Positions 6,161 to 13,948 of a stretch of 33,271 bases of DNA are shown piece by piece. The notes beneath the pieces are model-generated. The model was not told the DNA's origin, made no database searches, and saw nothing but the letters and a program-made list of their open reading frames with translations. Origin of the DNA: a virus; the IMG/VR virus record IMGVR_UViG_3300040801_004062, positions 1-33,271 of that record; one strand, written 5' to 3'. Numbering within the stretch: position 1 is the stretch's first letter; each line of letters opens with the position of its first letter. The translations under genes and the position numbers were made by a program.

Positions 6161-6640
6161 ATGACCAATAATAAACTTTGCGACATTAAGCAACTAGAGC
6201 GGACATACACAATTTGGAAGTGTGGGTTTTTTCTACTGGCATACACTATGCTTGCCGCCTTTGGGTGGTGCTTGGTCAGGACGGCTTGGGATGTTTTTGA
6301 TTGGAGCATATCCGGCTTTGCGCTATTGGTTTTTGGACTGTTGATTCTTGTAGTTGTGTGCTTCATAGCATCAATGCTTCTTGCTGTCCTTATTGCTCTG
6401 ATTGCTGAAAAATCACCGGACCGATCCCGGCAAACGGACCTCATCACCGAGTACATCGCCCCCACTACCGATCATCCCGGCGGTAAGTATGTGACCAGCG
6501 AAGAAGCCCATAACTTGATTGACGGCGAATGGTGGGGTTTGCCACTTTCAGCGCACAAGTCCGATAAGATTCACGCCGAAATTATGGCTAGGAACGATCA
6601 GAAATATCCGCTACTGATCGCCAGGGGCAAGGCCAAATAA
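6161..6640 (+). CDS. Membrane protein of unknown function
   Basis: A 159-residue protein with hydrophobic segments at roughly residues 20-42 and 50-85, the latter long enough for one or two passes, and a soluble C-terminal half (YIAPTTDHPGGKYVTSEEAH and beyond) with no motif I recognise. It could be a holin-like or superinfection-exclusion protein, but the large soluble tail is not typical of holins. Base composition is more A/T-rich than the genes around it, a hint of separate origin. It follows the csf operon after a 52-base gap containing the co-axial dyad, so it may be separately controlled. Confidence 0.7.
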   Translation: MTNNKLCDIKQLERTYTIWKCGFFLLAYTMLAAFGWCLVRTAWDVFDWSISGFALLVFGLLILVVVCFIASMLLAVLIALIAEKSPDRSRQTDLITEYIAPTTDHPGGKYVTSEEAHNLIDGEWWGLPLSAHKSDKIHAEIMARNDQKYPLLIARGKAK

Positions 6641-6654
6641 ACGCAGTGCCAAAC

Positions 6655-6858
6655 ATGAAACTCTACGCATTCCGCAACCCCACCGACCACCCCAAAGCCC
6701 TCGCCTACGTGGTCGCTCCAAGCCAGGATGAAGCCACCAAGGCCCTATCGAAAAAGCTATCGGCCGACGTTATGGAGAATACCGTATTCGTGCGTGAATT
6801 GGCCCTTTCGGACTTTAATCGGCCCACGGTGCTGGATATGACGATCGTTCCATTTTGA
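6655..6858 (+). CDS. Small hypothetical protein
   Basis: A 67-residue soluble protein I do not recognise. It starts with strand-like KLYAFRNPTDHPKALAYVVA, then a helix (SQDEATKALSKKLSAD) and a final strand pair, consistent with a small alpha/beta fold. ATG 6655 is preferred over GTG 6646 because it directly precedes the conserved-looking strand and has an AAAC leader; the gap to the previous gene is 14 bases. The gene ends just before the hairpin at 6860. Confidence 0.55.
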   Translation: MKLYAFRNPTDHPKALAYVVAPSQDEATKALSKKLSADVMENTVFVRELALSDFNRPTVLDMTIVPF

Positions 6859-7156
6859 AGGGAATAATTTTAATTCCCGTACCTTAGATCCAAGGTTGGC
6901 ACCACCGGACCCGCTTATTCCCATGTCGTTACCCCTAGCGACCGCCAACCCAACCCCCCCACCAAGTCCGACCCGACGAACCGCCCGGCCCCGCGCCCGG
7001 CATTTCTCTCATAGTTGTGTTCGTTCATTAGCATTTTCAGCCCTCACCCGCGCCCGCGAGCCCATCACCCGATTGCCGGGGGATAGTCTCTGGGGAGATG
7101 CCCGTGGGCCGGGTCGGGGTTATTCTGCGCACCCGCAACCCGTACTGAAATAGCCC
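6859..7156. other. Gene-poor stretch between cargo and packaging genes
   Basis: About 300 bases without a convincing gene. An open frame at 6896-7153 (TTG start, or ATG 6923) encodes a low-complexity Pro/Arg/Ala-rich product and is probably chance in GC-rich DNA. The stretch contains the hairpin at 6860-6878 and an A/T-richer patch around 7000-7040, the best place for a promoter driving the terminase genes, although I cannot match a full consensus. Confidence 0.5.
6860..6878 (+). promoter_or_regulatory. Short hairpin after the small gene
   Basis: GGGAAT (6860-6865) and ATTCCC (6873-6878) are perfect 6-base arms around an A/T-only 7-base loop, two bases after a stop codon. The position suits a transcription end or mRNA 3-prime stabiliser, but there is no T tract after it. 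An operator is the other possibility. Confidence 0.35.
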
Positions 7157-7522
7157 ATGCGCCCACTATTGGAATACGCCCCGATGAGCCTGCTCGAAGT
7201 CTTGGATGCAGCTACGCGCGCCGGATCAAGCGGAGATGCCGGACTTGCCGACTACTCGCCAAGCGAATACCGGGCTCTGGTAGGCCTACTTGCCACCCGT
7301 TCACTCACCAATCAGGTCCTGTTCGCCTATACCCTGGCCAGCGACCGGGCCGGACGGGAAAGGCGTAGCGGACTGTTCTTTCTGCTGCGCACGGTCTTCG
7401 ACGAGCAACAGGAATTGACCTACGACGGCCTACGCACCCGTTACCGCCGGATGCTGTCCCGGTACTACACTGCCGAAAAGGAAGAACGGCGAAAGGGACA
7501 AATTGCCCCTTCACGCGGCTAG
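7157..7522 (+). CDS. Hypothetical protein upstream of terminase
   Basis: A 121-residue, mostly helical protein that I do not recognise. The first half (MSLLEVLDAATRAG, then YSPSEYRALVGLLATRSLT) and the second half (VFDEQQELTYDGLRTRYRRM) look like compact helices with a basic C-terminus. It begins the packaging module and lies 36 bases before the small terminase gene; it could be a regulator or packaging accessory, but nothing in the sequence decides this. An internal ATG at residue 10 is an alternative start. Confidence 0.55.
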   Translation: MRPLLEYAPMSLLEVLDAATRAGSSGDAGLADYSPSEYRALVGLLATRSLTNQVLFAYTLASDRAGRERRSGLFFLLRTVFDEQQELTYDGLRTRYRRMLSRYYTAEKEERRKGQIAPSRG

Positions 7523-7533
7523 TGCCGGCAGTA

Positions 7534-7548
7534 GTTTAGCGGCTAAAC
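7534..7548 (+). promoter_or_regulatory. Perfect 7-base palindrome before terminase
   Basis: GTTTAGC and GCTAAAC flank a single G, giving a 15-base dyad that ends ten bases before the TTG start of the small terminase gene. It could be an operator, or part of a packaging recognition site, since such sites often lie near the small-subunit gene. No experimental support exists in the sequence. Confidence 0.4.
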
Positions 7549-7558
7549 CCGCCCCGAA

Positions 7559-8110
7559 TTGGCCGATAAGCCCACGAAAAACGAACTGGTTGCAGCCCTG
7601 ACCGGGAAGCAGCGACAATTCTGCGAGGAGTACGTCATTGATTGGAACGGCACCCGGGCGGCAAAGCGGGCTGGGTATAGCAAAAAGACGGCCCATGTTG
7701 TCGCTTCCGAAAACTTAACTAAACCTAATGTTCGGGCCTACGTCGAATACCTGCGTGAAAACGTAGCCGAGGCGGCGGGCATCAGTGCTTTGTGGGTCGC
7801 CCAACACTACAAAAGCCAAGTAGAGTCCGGGGTCGACAAGGTCTTTCAGGACTGGTTCAACCGTAAGGACTTCGACGAACTGCCCGAAGCGGTCAAGGCC
7901 TGCATTAAGAAGATCGAAACCCGTATCGAAACCTACACGACCAAAGACGGGCAGGAAATTCAGCAGGAACAAGTCAAGCTGGAGTTCTACGATAAGCAAA
8001 CTGCCCTGCGGGGCCTTCGTGATATGTTGGGCCTCGACCAACCCACGCGGACCGAAACGAAGCACACGGGCGAAGTTGCCATCGGCGGCATCAACATCCT
8101 CCAGCCGTGA
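7559..8110 (+). CDS. terS: Terminase small subunit
   Basis: Predicted DNA-recognition subunit of the packaging motor, Terminase_2 family. The N-terminal domain shows the family hallmark LTGKQRQFCEEYVIDWNGTR followed by AAKRAGYSKKTAHVVASENL and PNVRAYVEYL, a helix-turn-helix that binds the packaging site. The middle and C-terminus are helical and acidic, suited to ring formation and contact with the large subunit. The length of 183 residues is normal. The start appears to be TTG at 7559, because the conserved domain begins about 15 residues later and no ATG or GTG precedes it in frame. The stop overlaps the GTG of the large subunit by four bases. Confidence 0.88.
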   Translation: MADKPTKNELVAALTGKQRQFCEEYVIDWNGTRAAKRAGYSKKTAHVVASENLTKPNVRAYVEYLRENVAEAAGISALWVAQHYKSQVESGVDKVFQDWFNRKDFDELPEAVKACIKKIETRIETYTTKDGQEIQQEQVKLEFYDKQTALRGLRDMLGLDQPTRTETKHTGEVAIGGINILQP

Positions 8111-9540
8111 CGGCCATCCCGAACCCCAATGCGCTGCGCACCCTGGACTTTCAGCCGCAGAGCCAACCGCAGTACGATGTCTTCGTGCTGCTCATGGACG
8201 CGGTCACCCGCTCGGTGGGCTTTGGCGGCGGGGCCGGTGGCGGGAAAAGCTTCGTGGGTGTGGCGTGGATATGGATGATGTGTACGATCTACGCCGGGGT
8301 GCGCTACTTCTTCGGGCGTAAGGAGTTGAAGCGCCTGAAGCAGACGACCTACGCCAGTTACCTGAAGTTCTGCGAGCTGTACGAAATCCCCCTGGCGCAA
8401 CGCGGCATCTATAACGACAAGACCAGCACCCTGACCTTTCCCAACGGGTCGGAGATCATCTTTCTCGATTTGGCCTACAAGCCTTCAGACCCGTTCGGTG
8501 GCACGTTCGGCTCACTCGAATTCACGGGTGGCTTCATTGACGAAAGTTGGGAAGTCAACGCCGTCTACGTCCGCTTGCTCTACACCCGGATCGGACGGTG
8601 GAAGAATGAGCAGTACGGCATCTTCGCCAAGGTTCTCGAAACCTTCAACCCCGACAAGGGGCATTGCTACACCCGCTTCTACAAGCCCTATCGTAGCGGT
8701 ACCGAATCCGAACGCACCCGATTTGTGCCGGCCCTGGCGATCGACCGCCTAAAACAGGCCGACCACTTCCGCCGATCCCACACCCTGCACCCTGACGACC
8801 AGGGTACGGAATTGGGGCAGTACATCGAAGGGTTACTGGATGCGGACGAAACGACGAAGCAACGCCTGCTCTACGGCAACTTCGACTACGACGACGATCC
8901 CACGGCGCTGATTGAGTATTCGGCCATTGAGGACTTCTTTGATGCCCAGCAGGTGCAGCCCGATCCGCTTCACCGCTACCTCACCGCCGACATTGCCGGC
9001 CGGGGGTCGGATAAGTTTGTCGTCATGATATGGTACGGCTGGGTGGTGGTCGAGCTTGTCGAAATGGCAAAGAGCGGCGGACGCGAAGTGCTGGACCTCA
9101 TTACTGATCTGGCGCGGAAGCACACCGTCCGGGAAAGCCACATTGCCTACGACAACGACGGACTGGGCTTCTTCATCGGGGGGCAGGGTGGCTTTTTGCC
9201 GGGTGCCCTACCCTTCCGCAATGGCGCGCGCCCGCTAAAGGTGGACGGTAAGGAAGAAAACTACTTCAACCTGAAAACGCAGGTGTACTACCACTTAGCA
9301 CGGCGCATCCGCCAGGGCACCATTGCCTTTCACGCCCCCCGCAGCGAACAACAGGCCGAGGACATCCGCCAGGAACTCGGGCAAATCAAGACGTTCGCCG
9401 CCGACACCGATGGTAAGATCAAGATGAAGCCCAAAAAACTGGTCAAGGCCGACATTGGCCGCTCGCCTGACTACACCGACACCCTCGCCATGCGCTGCTA
9501 CTTCGACCTGGTGGGCAGTTCGCTGGTACAGTACCTCTAA
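8107..9540 (+). CDS. terL: Terminase large subunit
   Basis: ATPase and nuclease that drives DNA into the prohead. The ATPase domain has the Walker A loop FGGGAGGGKS (39-48) and Walker B GGFIDE ending in Asp145-Glu146. The RNase H-like nuclease domain shows three acidic positions: Asp295 in LTADIAGRGSD, Asp349 in AYDNDGLG, and Asp455/Asp458 in SPDYTDTLA. The length of 477 residues is typical. The start is GTG 8107, overlapping the small-subunit stop. The order small terminase, large terminase, portal is the standard packaging cassette. Confidence 0.95.
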   Translation: MTAIPNPNALRTLDFQPQSQPQYDVFVLLMDAVTRSVGFGGGAGGGKSFVGVAWIWMMCTIYAGVRYFFGRKELKRLKQTTYASYLKFCELYEIPLAQRGIYNDKTSTLTFPNGSEIIFLDLAYKPSDPFGGTFGSLEFTGGFIDESWEVNAVYVRLLYTRIGRWKNEQYGIFAKVLETFNPDKGHCYTRFYKPYRSGTESERTRFVPALAIDRLKQADHFRRSHTLHPDDQGTELGQYIEGLLDADETTKQRLLYGNFDYDDDPTALIEYSAIEDFFDAQQVQPDPLHRYLTADIAGRGSDKFVVMIWYGWVVVELVEMAKSGGREVLDLITDLARKHTVRESHIAYDNDGLGFFIGGQGGFLPGALPFRNGARPLKVDGKEENYFNLKTQVYYHLARRIRQGTIAFHAPRSEQQAEDIRQELGQIKTFAADTDGKIKMKPKKLVKADIGRSPDYTDTLAMRCYFDLVGSSLVQYL

Positions 9541-9563
9541 CCCACCCGCCAAGCCCCTCACCC

Positions 9564-11378
9564 GTGACCTTGACCGACGCTTACCTCGAACTGGACCTCT
9601 GTATTCAGGGGGTGGAAGACGATCACTACGCCTTGGCGTCAGGCTACGCCGACTGGCTGAGCCGGATGGCTTCGGGAAGGGGCCACGAAGAGTGGGTGCG
9701 GGATGTCCGGCCCCGCGAATCGCAGGAAGAAAAGGATGACCGGGCGCGCATCTACATTCCGGCCACGAAGTCCGCCATTGGGCCGGTGCGCTCGCTGGTA
9801 GGGCGTGTGTACCGCTCGGACGGGCGCACGTTCACGCTCACGCATCCGGTCGACGAACGCTTGCAACGGGTACGGGCCGCTCTTGCCGACTACTACGACG
9901 GGCAGGGCGTGGAGGACTACCTGGACCGCGAGCAGTTCCGCCTGGCGTTCACCGACCCCAATGCCTACTTGCTCACTTTGCGCACTTCCGAGCGCGATCA
10001 CTTGGGTAATACGACGGCCATCCGGGTCTACCCCCTGCTGATCCCGTCGGCTGAAGTTCCCCGATCGGGCCGCCGCAACGGGGTGCTGGAGTGGATCATC
10101 CGCCGGCAGTACAATGCAGACAACCGGCAGACGCTGACCCTGTACGCCGCCGGCATGGTGGTGACGATGGCCGAACTTGCCGATGACGAAACCGGTGATC
10201 TGGTCCGCACCGTGGAAGGGGTGCGCTTTGCCGTGCAGCAAGTGACCAATACCGGTTCCGCGGAGTTTCCCGGCGACCAAATCGGGGCCTACCTTTCGGA
10301 GATCACCCCCAATTTGCGGGTCAGCGTCCTCGACCCCGCCAGCGAACTACTGCGGGAATTGGTGAAGGCGAAGTCGATTCTGGATGTAGCCCTCGATAAG
10401 CATTGTTTTCCCCACCGCTACGAATACAACGAGCCCTGCGACTACATGGATGCCGAACTGGGCTTGTCGTGCGCCGATCGCGGATACATCAACGCCGGGA
10501 CGGTGCTGGAAGATCATGACCGCATCCCGTGCCCTCGCTGCGGCGGCCGTAAGGGCGGGCGCAAGAGCGAAAACAACGTTACCCGCGTTAAGGTGCCCAC
10601 CGGCATATCTAGTGCCCGCGATGCATTCAAGCTCTCGGACCTCTACCACTATGAACAGGTGGACCTGACCACCATTGTCCGGCTGCAGGAAAACGTAGAC
10701 CGGCTCATCGATGCGATTCCCTACGCCGTCTTCGGGGGGCAACACATGGCCCCGCCCACCGTGAGCCGGACGGCTACCGAGACGGTCATCGAACACCAAA
10801 GCGCAACCGACCGGCTCTACCCCATGCCCTCCCGTTATGCCCGCCTGGTGGAAAAGATCGCCCGCGTGACGGCGCAGTACCTCGGGGCCGGGGATGGGTT
10901 CACCGTCGCCTACGCCTTCCCGGAGAACCTGCGCCTGCAAAATCTGACGGAATTAGTGAATCGCCTGGGTGCGCTGCGCAGGGCCGGGGCGAGCCAGGAG
11001 GCCATCTTTGCGGTCCAGTGCGAAATCGTCGAAAAGACCCACGCCGGCTCCGGTTCGGTCGTCGCCAATATGAAGGCCTTTGAGCGGCTGCGGCCCTGGC
11101 GTAGCCTGGCTACCGCCGAAGTGTTGTCGATCATCGCCCAACGGGCCGACGGCGATACCGACGCGGCAATCTGGCTCAACTTTGATCGCATCAAGTCTGA
11201 GTTGCTCGACACCTACCCGGACTTCCACCGCTTCACGCTGCCCGCCGCCCGCCGCCTGGTAGTCGAAAAGGCTACCGCCATTGCCGCCGAAGCGGAATAC
11301 GCCGAAGGGCCGCAAGTAGGCGAACTGGAGATTGGCGAAGTCCCCATCATCGAAAAGCCCGCCGATGTCCTGGAATGA
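9564..11378 (+). CDS. Portal protein with cysteine-rich insert
   Basis: Expected dodecameric head-vertex channel. Evidence is position directly after the large terminase, length (604 residues), and sequence style: an N-terminal helical part with IYIPATKSAIGPVRSLVGR, a central domain with predicted stem and wing strands, and AMAPPTVS-like helix regions later. Between residues 281 and 326 lies a compact cysteine set (Cys281, Cys292, Cys303 and Cys323-x-x-Cys326 followed by Gly-Gly), resembling a zinc ribbon or DnaJ-type knuckle. The GTG at 9564 is used, 23 bases after terminase. The last bases overlap the Mu gpF-like gene. Confidence 0.85.
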   Translation: MTLTDAYLELDLCIQGVEDDHYALASGYADWLSRMASGRGHEEWVRDVRPRESQEEKDDRARIYIPATKSAIGPVRSLVGRVYRSDGRTFTLTHPVDERLQRVRAALADYYDGQGVEDYLDREQFRLAFTDPNAYLLTLRTSERDHLGNTTAIRVYPLLIPSAEVPRSGRRNGVLEWIIRRQYNADNRQTLTLYAAGMVVTMAELADDETGDLVRTVEGVRFAVQQVTNTGSAEFPGDQIGAYLSEITPNLRVSVLDPASELLRELVKAKSILDVALDKHCFPHRYEYNEPCDYMDAELGLSCADRGYINAGTVLEDHDRIPCPRCGGRKGGRKSENNVTRVKVPTGISSARDAFKLSDLYHYEQVDLTTIVRLQENVDRLIDAIPYAVFGGQHMAPPTVSRTATETVIEHQSATDRLYPMPSRYARLVEKIARVTAQYLGAGDGFTVAYAFPENLRLQNLTELVNRLGALRRAGASQEAIFAVQCEIVEKTHAGSGSVVANMKAFERLRPWRSLATAEVLSIIAQRADGDTDAAIWLNFDRIKSELLDTYPDFHRFTLPAARRLVVEKATAIAAEAEYAEGPQVGELEIGEVPIIEKPADVLE

Positions 11379-12234
11379 TGACGAACGGCGGGACTTGCTG
11401 GAACGGCTCGAACGGGACTTTCTAGCGGAGGTAGCGCGGCGACAGACGGCCCTGCGCACCGACGTGCTGGCCCTGCTTTCGGGCTTGGACCTGGATGGCG
11501 ATATGATCAAGTCCACGGTACGCAACGTGCGGATGCGCGGCCGCCTCATGCGGTTACTCGACCGGGTGGGGGGTAATGAACGGCGCGGCCTGGTCAAGTG
11601 GCTAGTGGATGCGGTAAAGCGTATCGTGCGGGCCAACCGGGATTACTTCAGCCGGATGCTGCCGGGGCGCAACTTCGACCGCACCGAAGCGGCCATTCTC
11701 GCCAGTTTGGGCTACGCGGCCGGTAAGCTTACCGAAGGTTCCTACCTCTACCAGCTCACCCGTATGACCACCGTGCGCCGCGCCGTATTGGGTCGCTTCA
11801 CCAGCGCCGTGCTGTCCGGTACGCAGCAATTGGGGGGGTTGCTTTCCGCCATGCGCCGCCTATTGACCGGAGCCAAGGGGTTACTCCGCCGCTTCTTCAG
11901 CCGCCCGGCCGATGAACTGTTCGTGCGCATCGACCGCGAAACGCAAACCTACCTATCGGGAAAGGCGGGGCTGGTGTACGCCGTCTACGCCGGCACCCGC
12001 ATGGCGCGCACCCGGGAATTCTGCGCGGAGCGCTACGGACGGGTCTACACCCGCGCCGAAATCGAGCGGTGGCAGCGCTTCGAATGGAATGGTAAGATTC
12101 CCGATAGTGACGTGAAGGTCACACTCGGGGGCTACCGGTGCCGGCACATCCTGAGTTGGGTGACGGAAGCCATCGCCATTGCCATGGCCGGGGGGCGGGA
12201 AAACATCGACACCTACCGAACCGCCGCCGCCTGA
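11365..12234 (+). CDS. Mu gpF-like minor head protein
   Basis: A 289-residue head-morphogenesis protein. The C-terminal third carries the Mu gpF/SPP1 gp7 signature: an R-T-R-x-F-C motif (ARTREFC, Cys220), then GRVYTRAEIERW and a closing GGYRCRHILSW (Cys259-Arg260-His261). These proteins sit at the portal inside the head and help assembly or DNA entry. The N-terminal part is helical and basic. ATG 11365 is preferred to an upstream TTG at 11332; it gives a 14-base overlap with the portal gene. The stop overlaps the next ATG by one base (TGATG). Confidence 0.8.
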   Translation: MSWNDDERRDLLERLERDFLAEVARRQTALRTDVLALLSGLDLDGDMIKSTVRNVRMRGRLMRLLDRVGGNERRGLVKWLVDAVKRIVRANRDYFSRMLPGRNFDRTEAAILASLGYAAGKLTEGSYLYQLTRMTTVRRAVLGRFTSAVLSGTQQLGGLLSAMRRLLTGAKGLLRRFFSRPADELFVRIDRETQTYLSGKAGLVYAVYAGTRMARTREFCAERYGRVYTRAEIERWQRFEWNGKIPDSDVKVTLGGYRCRHILSWVTEAIAIAMAGGRENIDTYRTAAA

Positions 12235-13937
12235 TGGACTATGCAATCTACATCGACGGCCAACTTGCCGATCCGGCCTACGAAGACTTGACCTGGGAGG
12301 TAAGCCCTTCCGGGCCGGTGGATGTGGTGACGGAACTGGCGACGGAGTTCACCTTCTCCGGATCGGACTTCACCTACCTGCGCGCTACCCTTAAAACCGG
12401 TGGATCGTGTGCCCCGGTAAGGCTGGAAGTGCGCCACGCCGGGAGCGTAGTGTACACAGGGGTTCTCTCCATGGGGTCGGGGAAGTGGTCGGACCGCAAC
12501 GGGCGGGTGGCCTTCACGCCGCAGGTTGTGGCGCGGGATGCCCACCTGGAAGACCATGCCGAAGACGAAATTAACCTGCTCGACCTGGAGCGGGTGCCGC
12601 CGCTGCGCTTCGCCTTGGGCGCGGTGAGCGAGGCGGTCATTTGCACCCGCACCGGGCAGGGGTCGTACAATAATGTGCCGCCCCGCGACTGCCTACCCGA
12701 CGACATTGCCTGGACGCTGGTTCGCCTGGAGGAAGAAGAGGACGAAACCCTGCAAAACAGTCAGACCGGGCCGGGAACATTGGAGGTGAGCTACTTTGTC
12801 AAGGCCGTTTACCGGCGCGAAGAAATCACCGCCACCACTCCGCCGGGCGGGGGTTGGACACAGGTGGGGCCGGATCGCTACGCCCGCGCTCTACTCACGG
12901 GTCCGCCCCGGGTAAGCACATCGTCTTCTTTCGACCAGGGGACCGAGGAAAGCCGGTTCTCCCGAATTTCGACTTACCCCTTGGTGGACGACGATCCCAA
13001 CCTACAACCCGATAACGGGGTGCTGCTCTCCACGCTGCTGGCGGCCCTCCTTTCTGGATCGCCGTACACGATCGTAAGTAATTTTCTCGGTATCAATCCC
13101 GACGGTTCCGCGCCCGACACCCGCGCCTACCGCGCCGCCGCCGCCTACCGGGGCGCGGTGGTCTTCCAAAAGACGGACTTGACCAACGCCGACGCCGACG
13201 AAAATGCCACGATCGGACTGATCGCCCTAAAGGACGTGTGGAACCTGCTGGCGGGACTGCAGGTGTACCCCTACGTCGACGAAGCGAATGTCTTGCGCAT
13301 TGAGCACCTGAGTTACTTCACCGATACGGTGGTGCTGGACCTCAGCGAAGCTCCCGAAATCCGGGACGCAACCAACTTCACCTACGACCGCGAACAGGTG
13401 CCGCGCCGGGAAACCGTTTCGTGGATGGATGAAGGGACGGACCCCGACTTTGACGGCACTGACATCATCTATGATCGCTACTGCGCTACGACCGACGAAA
13501 GGCCCCTGAAGGTGGAACGCTTTTCCACCAACTTTCGCGACATGGTCAACCGGCCCGATGACTACGACAACGGCGGCTTTGGCATCCTCGCCACCTTCCT
13601 CTACCAGGGGGCGCGCTACGTTTCCATCGCTGAGGCTCCCGCCGGTGACCGCGGCCTCGTCAACGCCCCCTTTGCCTGGTCGGTCATTCAGGACGCGCTG
13701 TGGCGGGATGGGCGGCCCCTGAAAAATGCCATCCTGAACGGTCGGCCCGTGGTGTTCAATTCCACTGTCCCGGCAAAAGAACAAGAGGAGCTTTCGGTTC
13801 CCTTGCTGCCCGACGTGTTTCACGGTCTGGACCTACGGGGCCGCATCCGCACCCAACTGGGGGAGGCCAAGGTCAAGAAAGCCACCTATTCCTCTCGATC
13901 CGCCCTGTTCACCTTCACCCCCCTGCTGAACGATTGA
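12234..13937 (+). CDS. Large virion structural protein
   Basis: A 567-residue beta-rich protein in the structural operon; no family recognised with certainty. It begins MDYAIYIDGQLADPAYEDLT and continues with alternating strands (TEFTFSGSDFTYLRATLKTG, VYTGVLSMGSGKWS) that resemble baseplate, distal-tail or tail-tip proteins. A later part includes AFLYQGARYV-like strands and a C-terminal DLRGRIRTQLGEAKV segment. ATG 12234 overlaps the upstream stop by one base, so the longer open frame from 12138 is not needed. A tail-tip or neck role is plausible but unproven. Confidence 0.7.
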   Translation: MDYAIYIDGQLADPAYEDLTWEVSPSGPVDVVTELATEFTFSGSDFTYLRATLKTGGSCAPVRLEVRHAGSVVYTGVLSMGSGKWSDRNGRVAFTPQVVARDAHLEDHAEDEINLLDLERVPPLRFALGAVSEAVICTRTGQGSYNNVPPRDCLPDDIAWTLVRLEEEEDETLQNSQTGPGTLEVSYFVKAVYRREEITATTPPGGGWTQVGPDRYARALLTGPPRVSTSSSFDQGTEESRFSRISTYPLVDDDPNLQPDNGVLLSTLLAALLSGSPYTIVSNFLGINPDGSAPDTRAYRAAAAYRGAVVFQKTDLTNADADENATIGLIALKDVWNLLAGLQVYPYVDEANVLRIEHLSYFTDTVVLDLSEAPEIRDATNFTYDREQVPRRETVSWMDEGTDPDFDGTDIIYDRYCATTDERPLKVERFSTNFRDMVNRPDDYDNGGFGILATFLYQGARYVSIAEAPAGDRGLVNAPFAWSVIQDALWRDGRPLKNAILNGRPVVFNSTVPAKEQEELSVPLLPDVFHGLDLRGRIRTQLGEAKVKKATYSSRSALFTFTPLLND

Positions 13938-13948
13938 ATGCCCAACCC

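Noticed and set aside
5920-6465. 181-residue open frame on the minus strand
   Set aside because: Covers the end of csf3, the dyad and the start of a membrane protein gene; no domain, and composition fits an antisense shadow.
6896-7153. 85-residue + strand frame
   Set aside because: TTG start, Pro/Arg/Ala-rich and without structure-like pattern; probably chance in the gene-poor stretch.
6109-7156. Search for a CRISPR array next to the csf operon
   Set aside because: No repeat of about 20-40 bases recurs at regular spacing; only short dyads are present.
12138-12233. Longer N-terminus for the 567-residue structural protein
   Set aside because: The extra codons lie wholly inside the Mu gpF-like gene in another frame and the ATG at 12234 gives the usual TGATG junction.
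13700-13948. Upstream extension of the 401-residue structural protein
   Set aside because: It overlaps the end of a well-supported gene and has a Pro/His/Arg-rich shadow-like translation.
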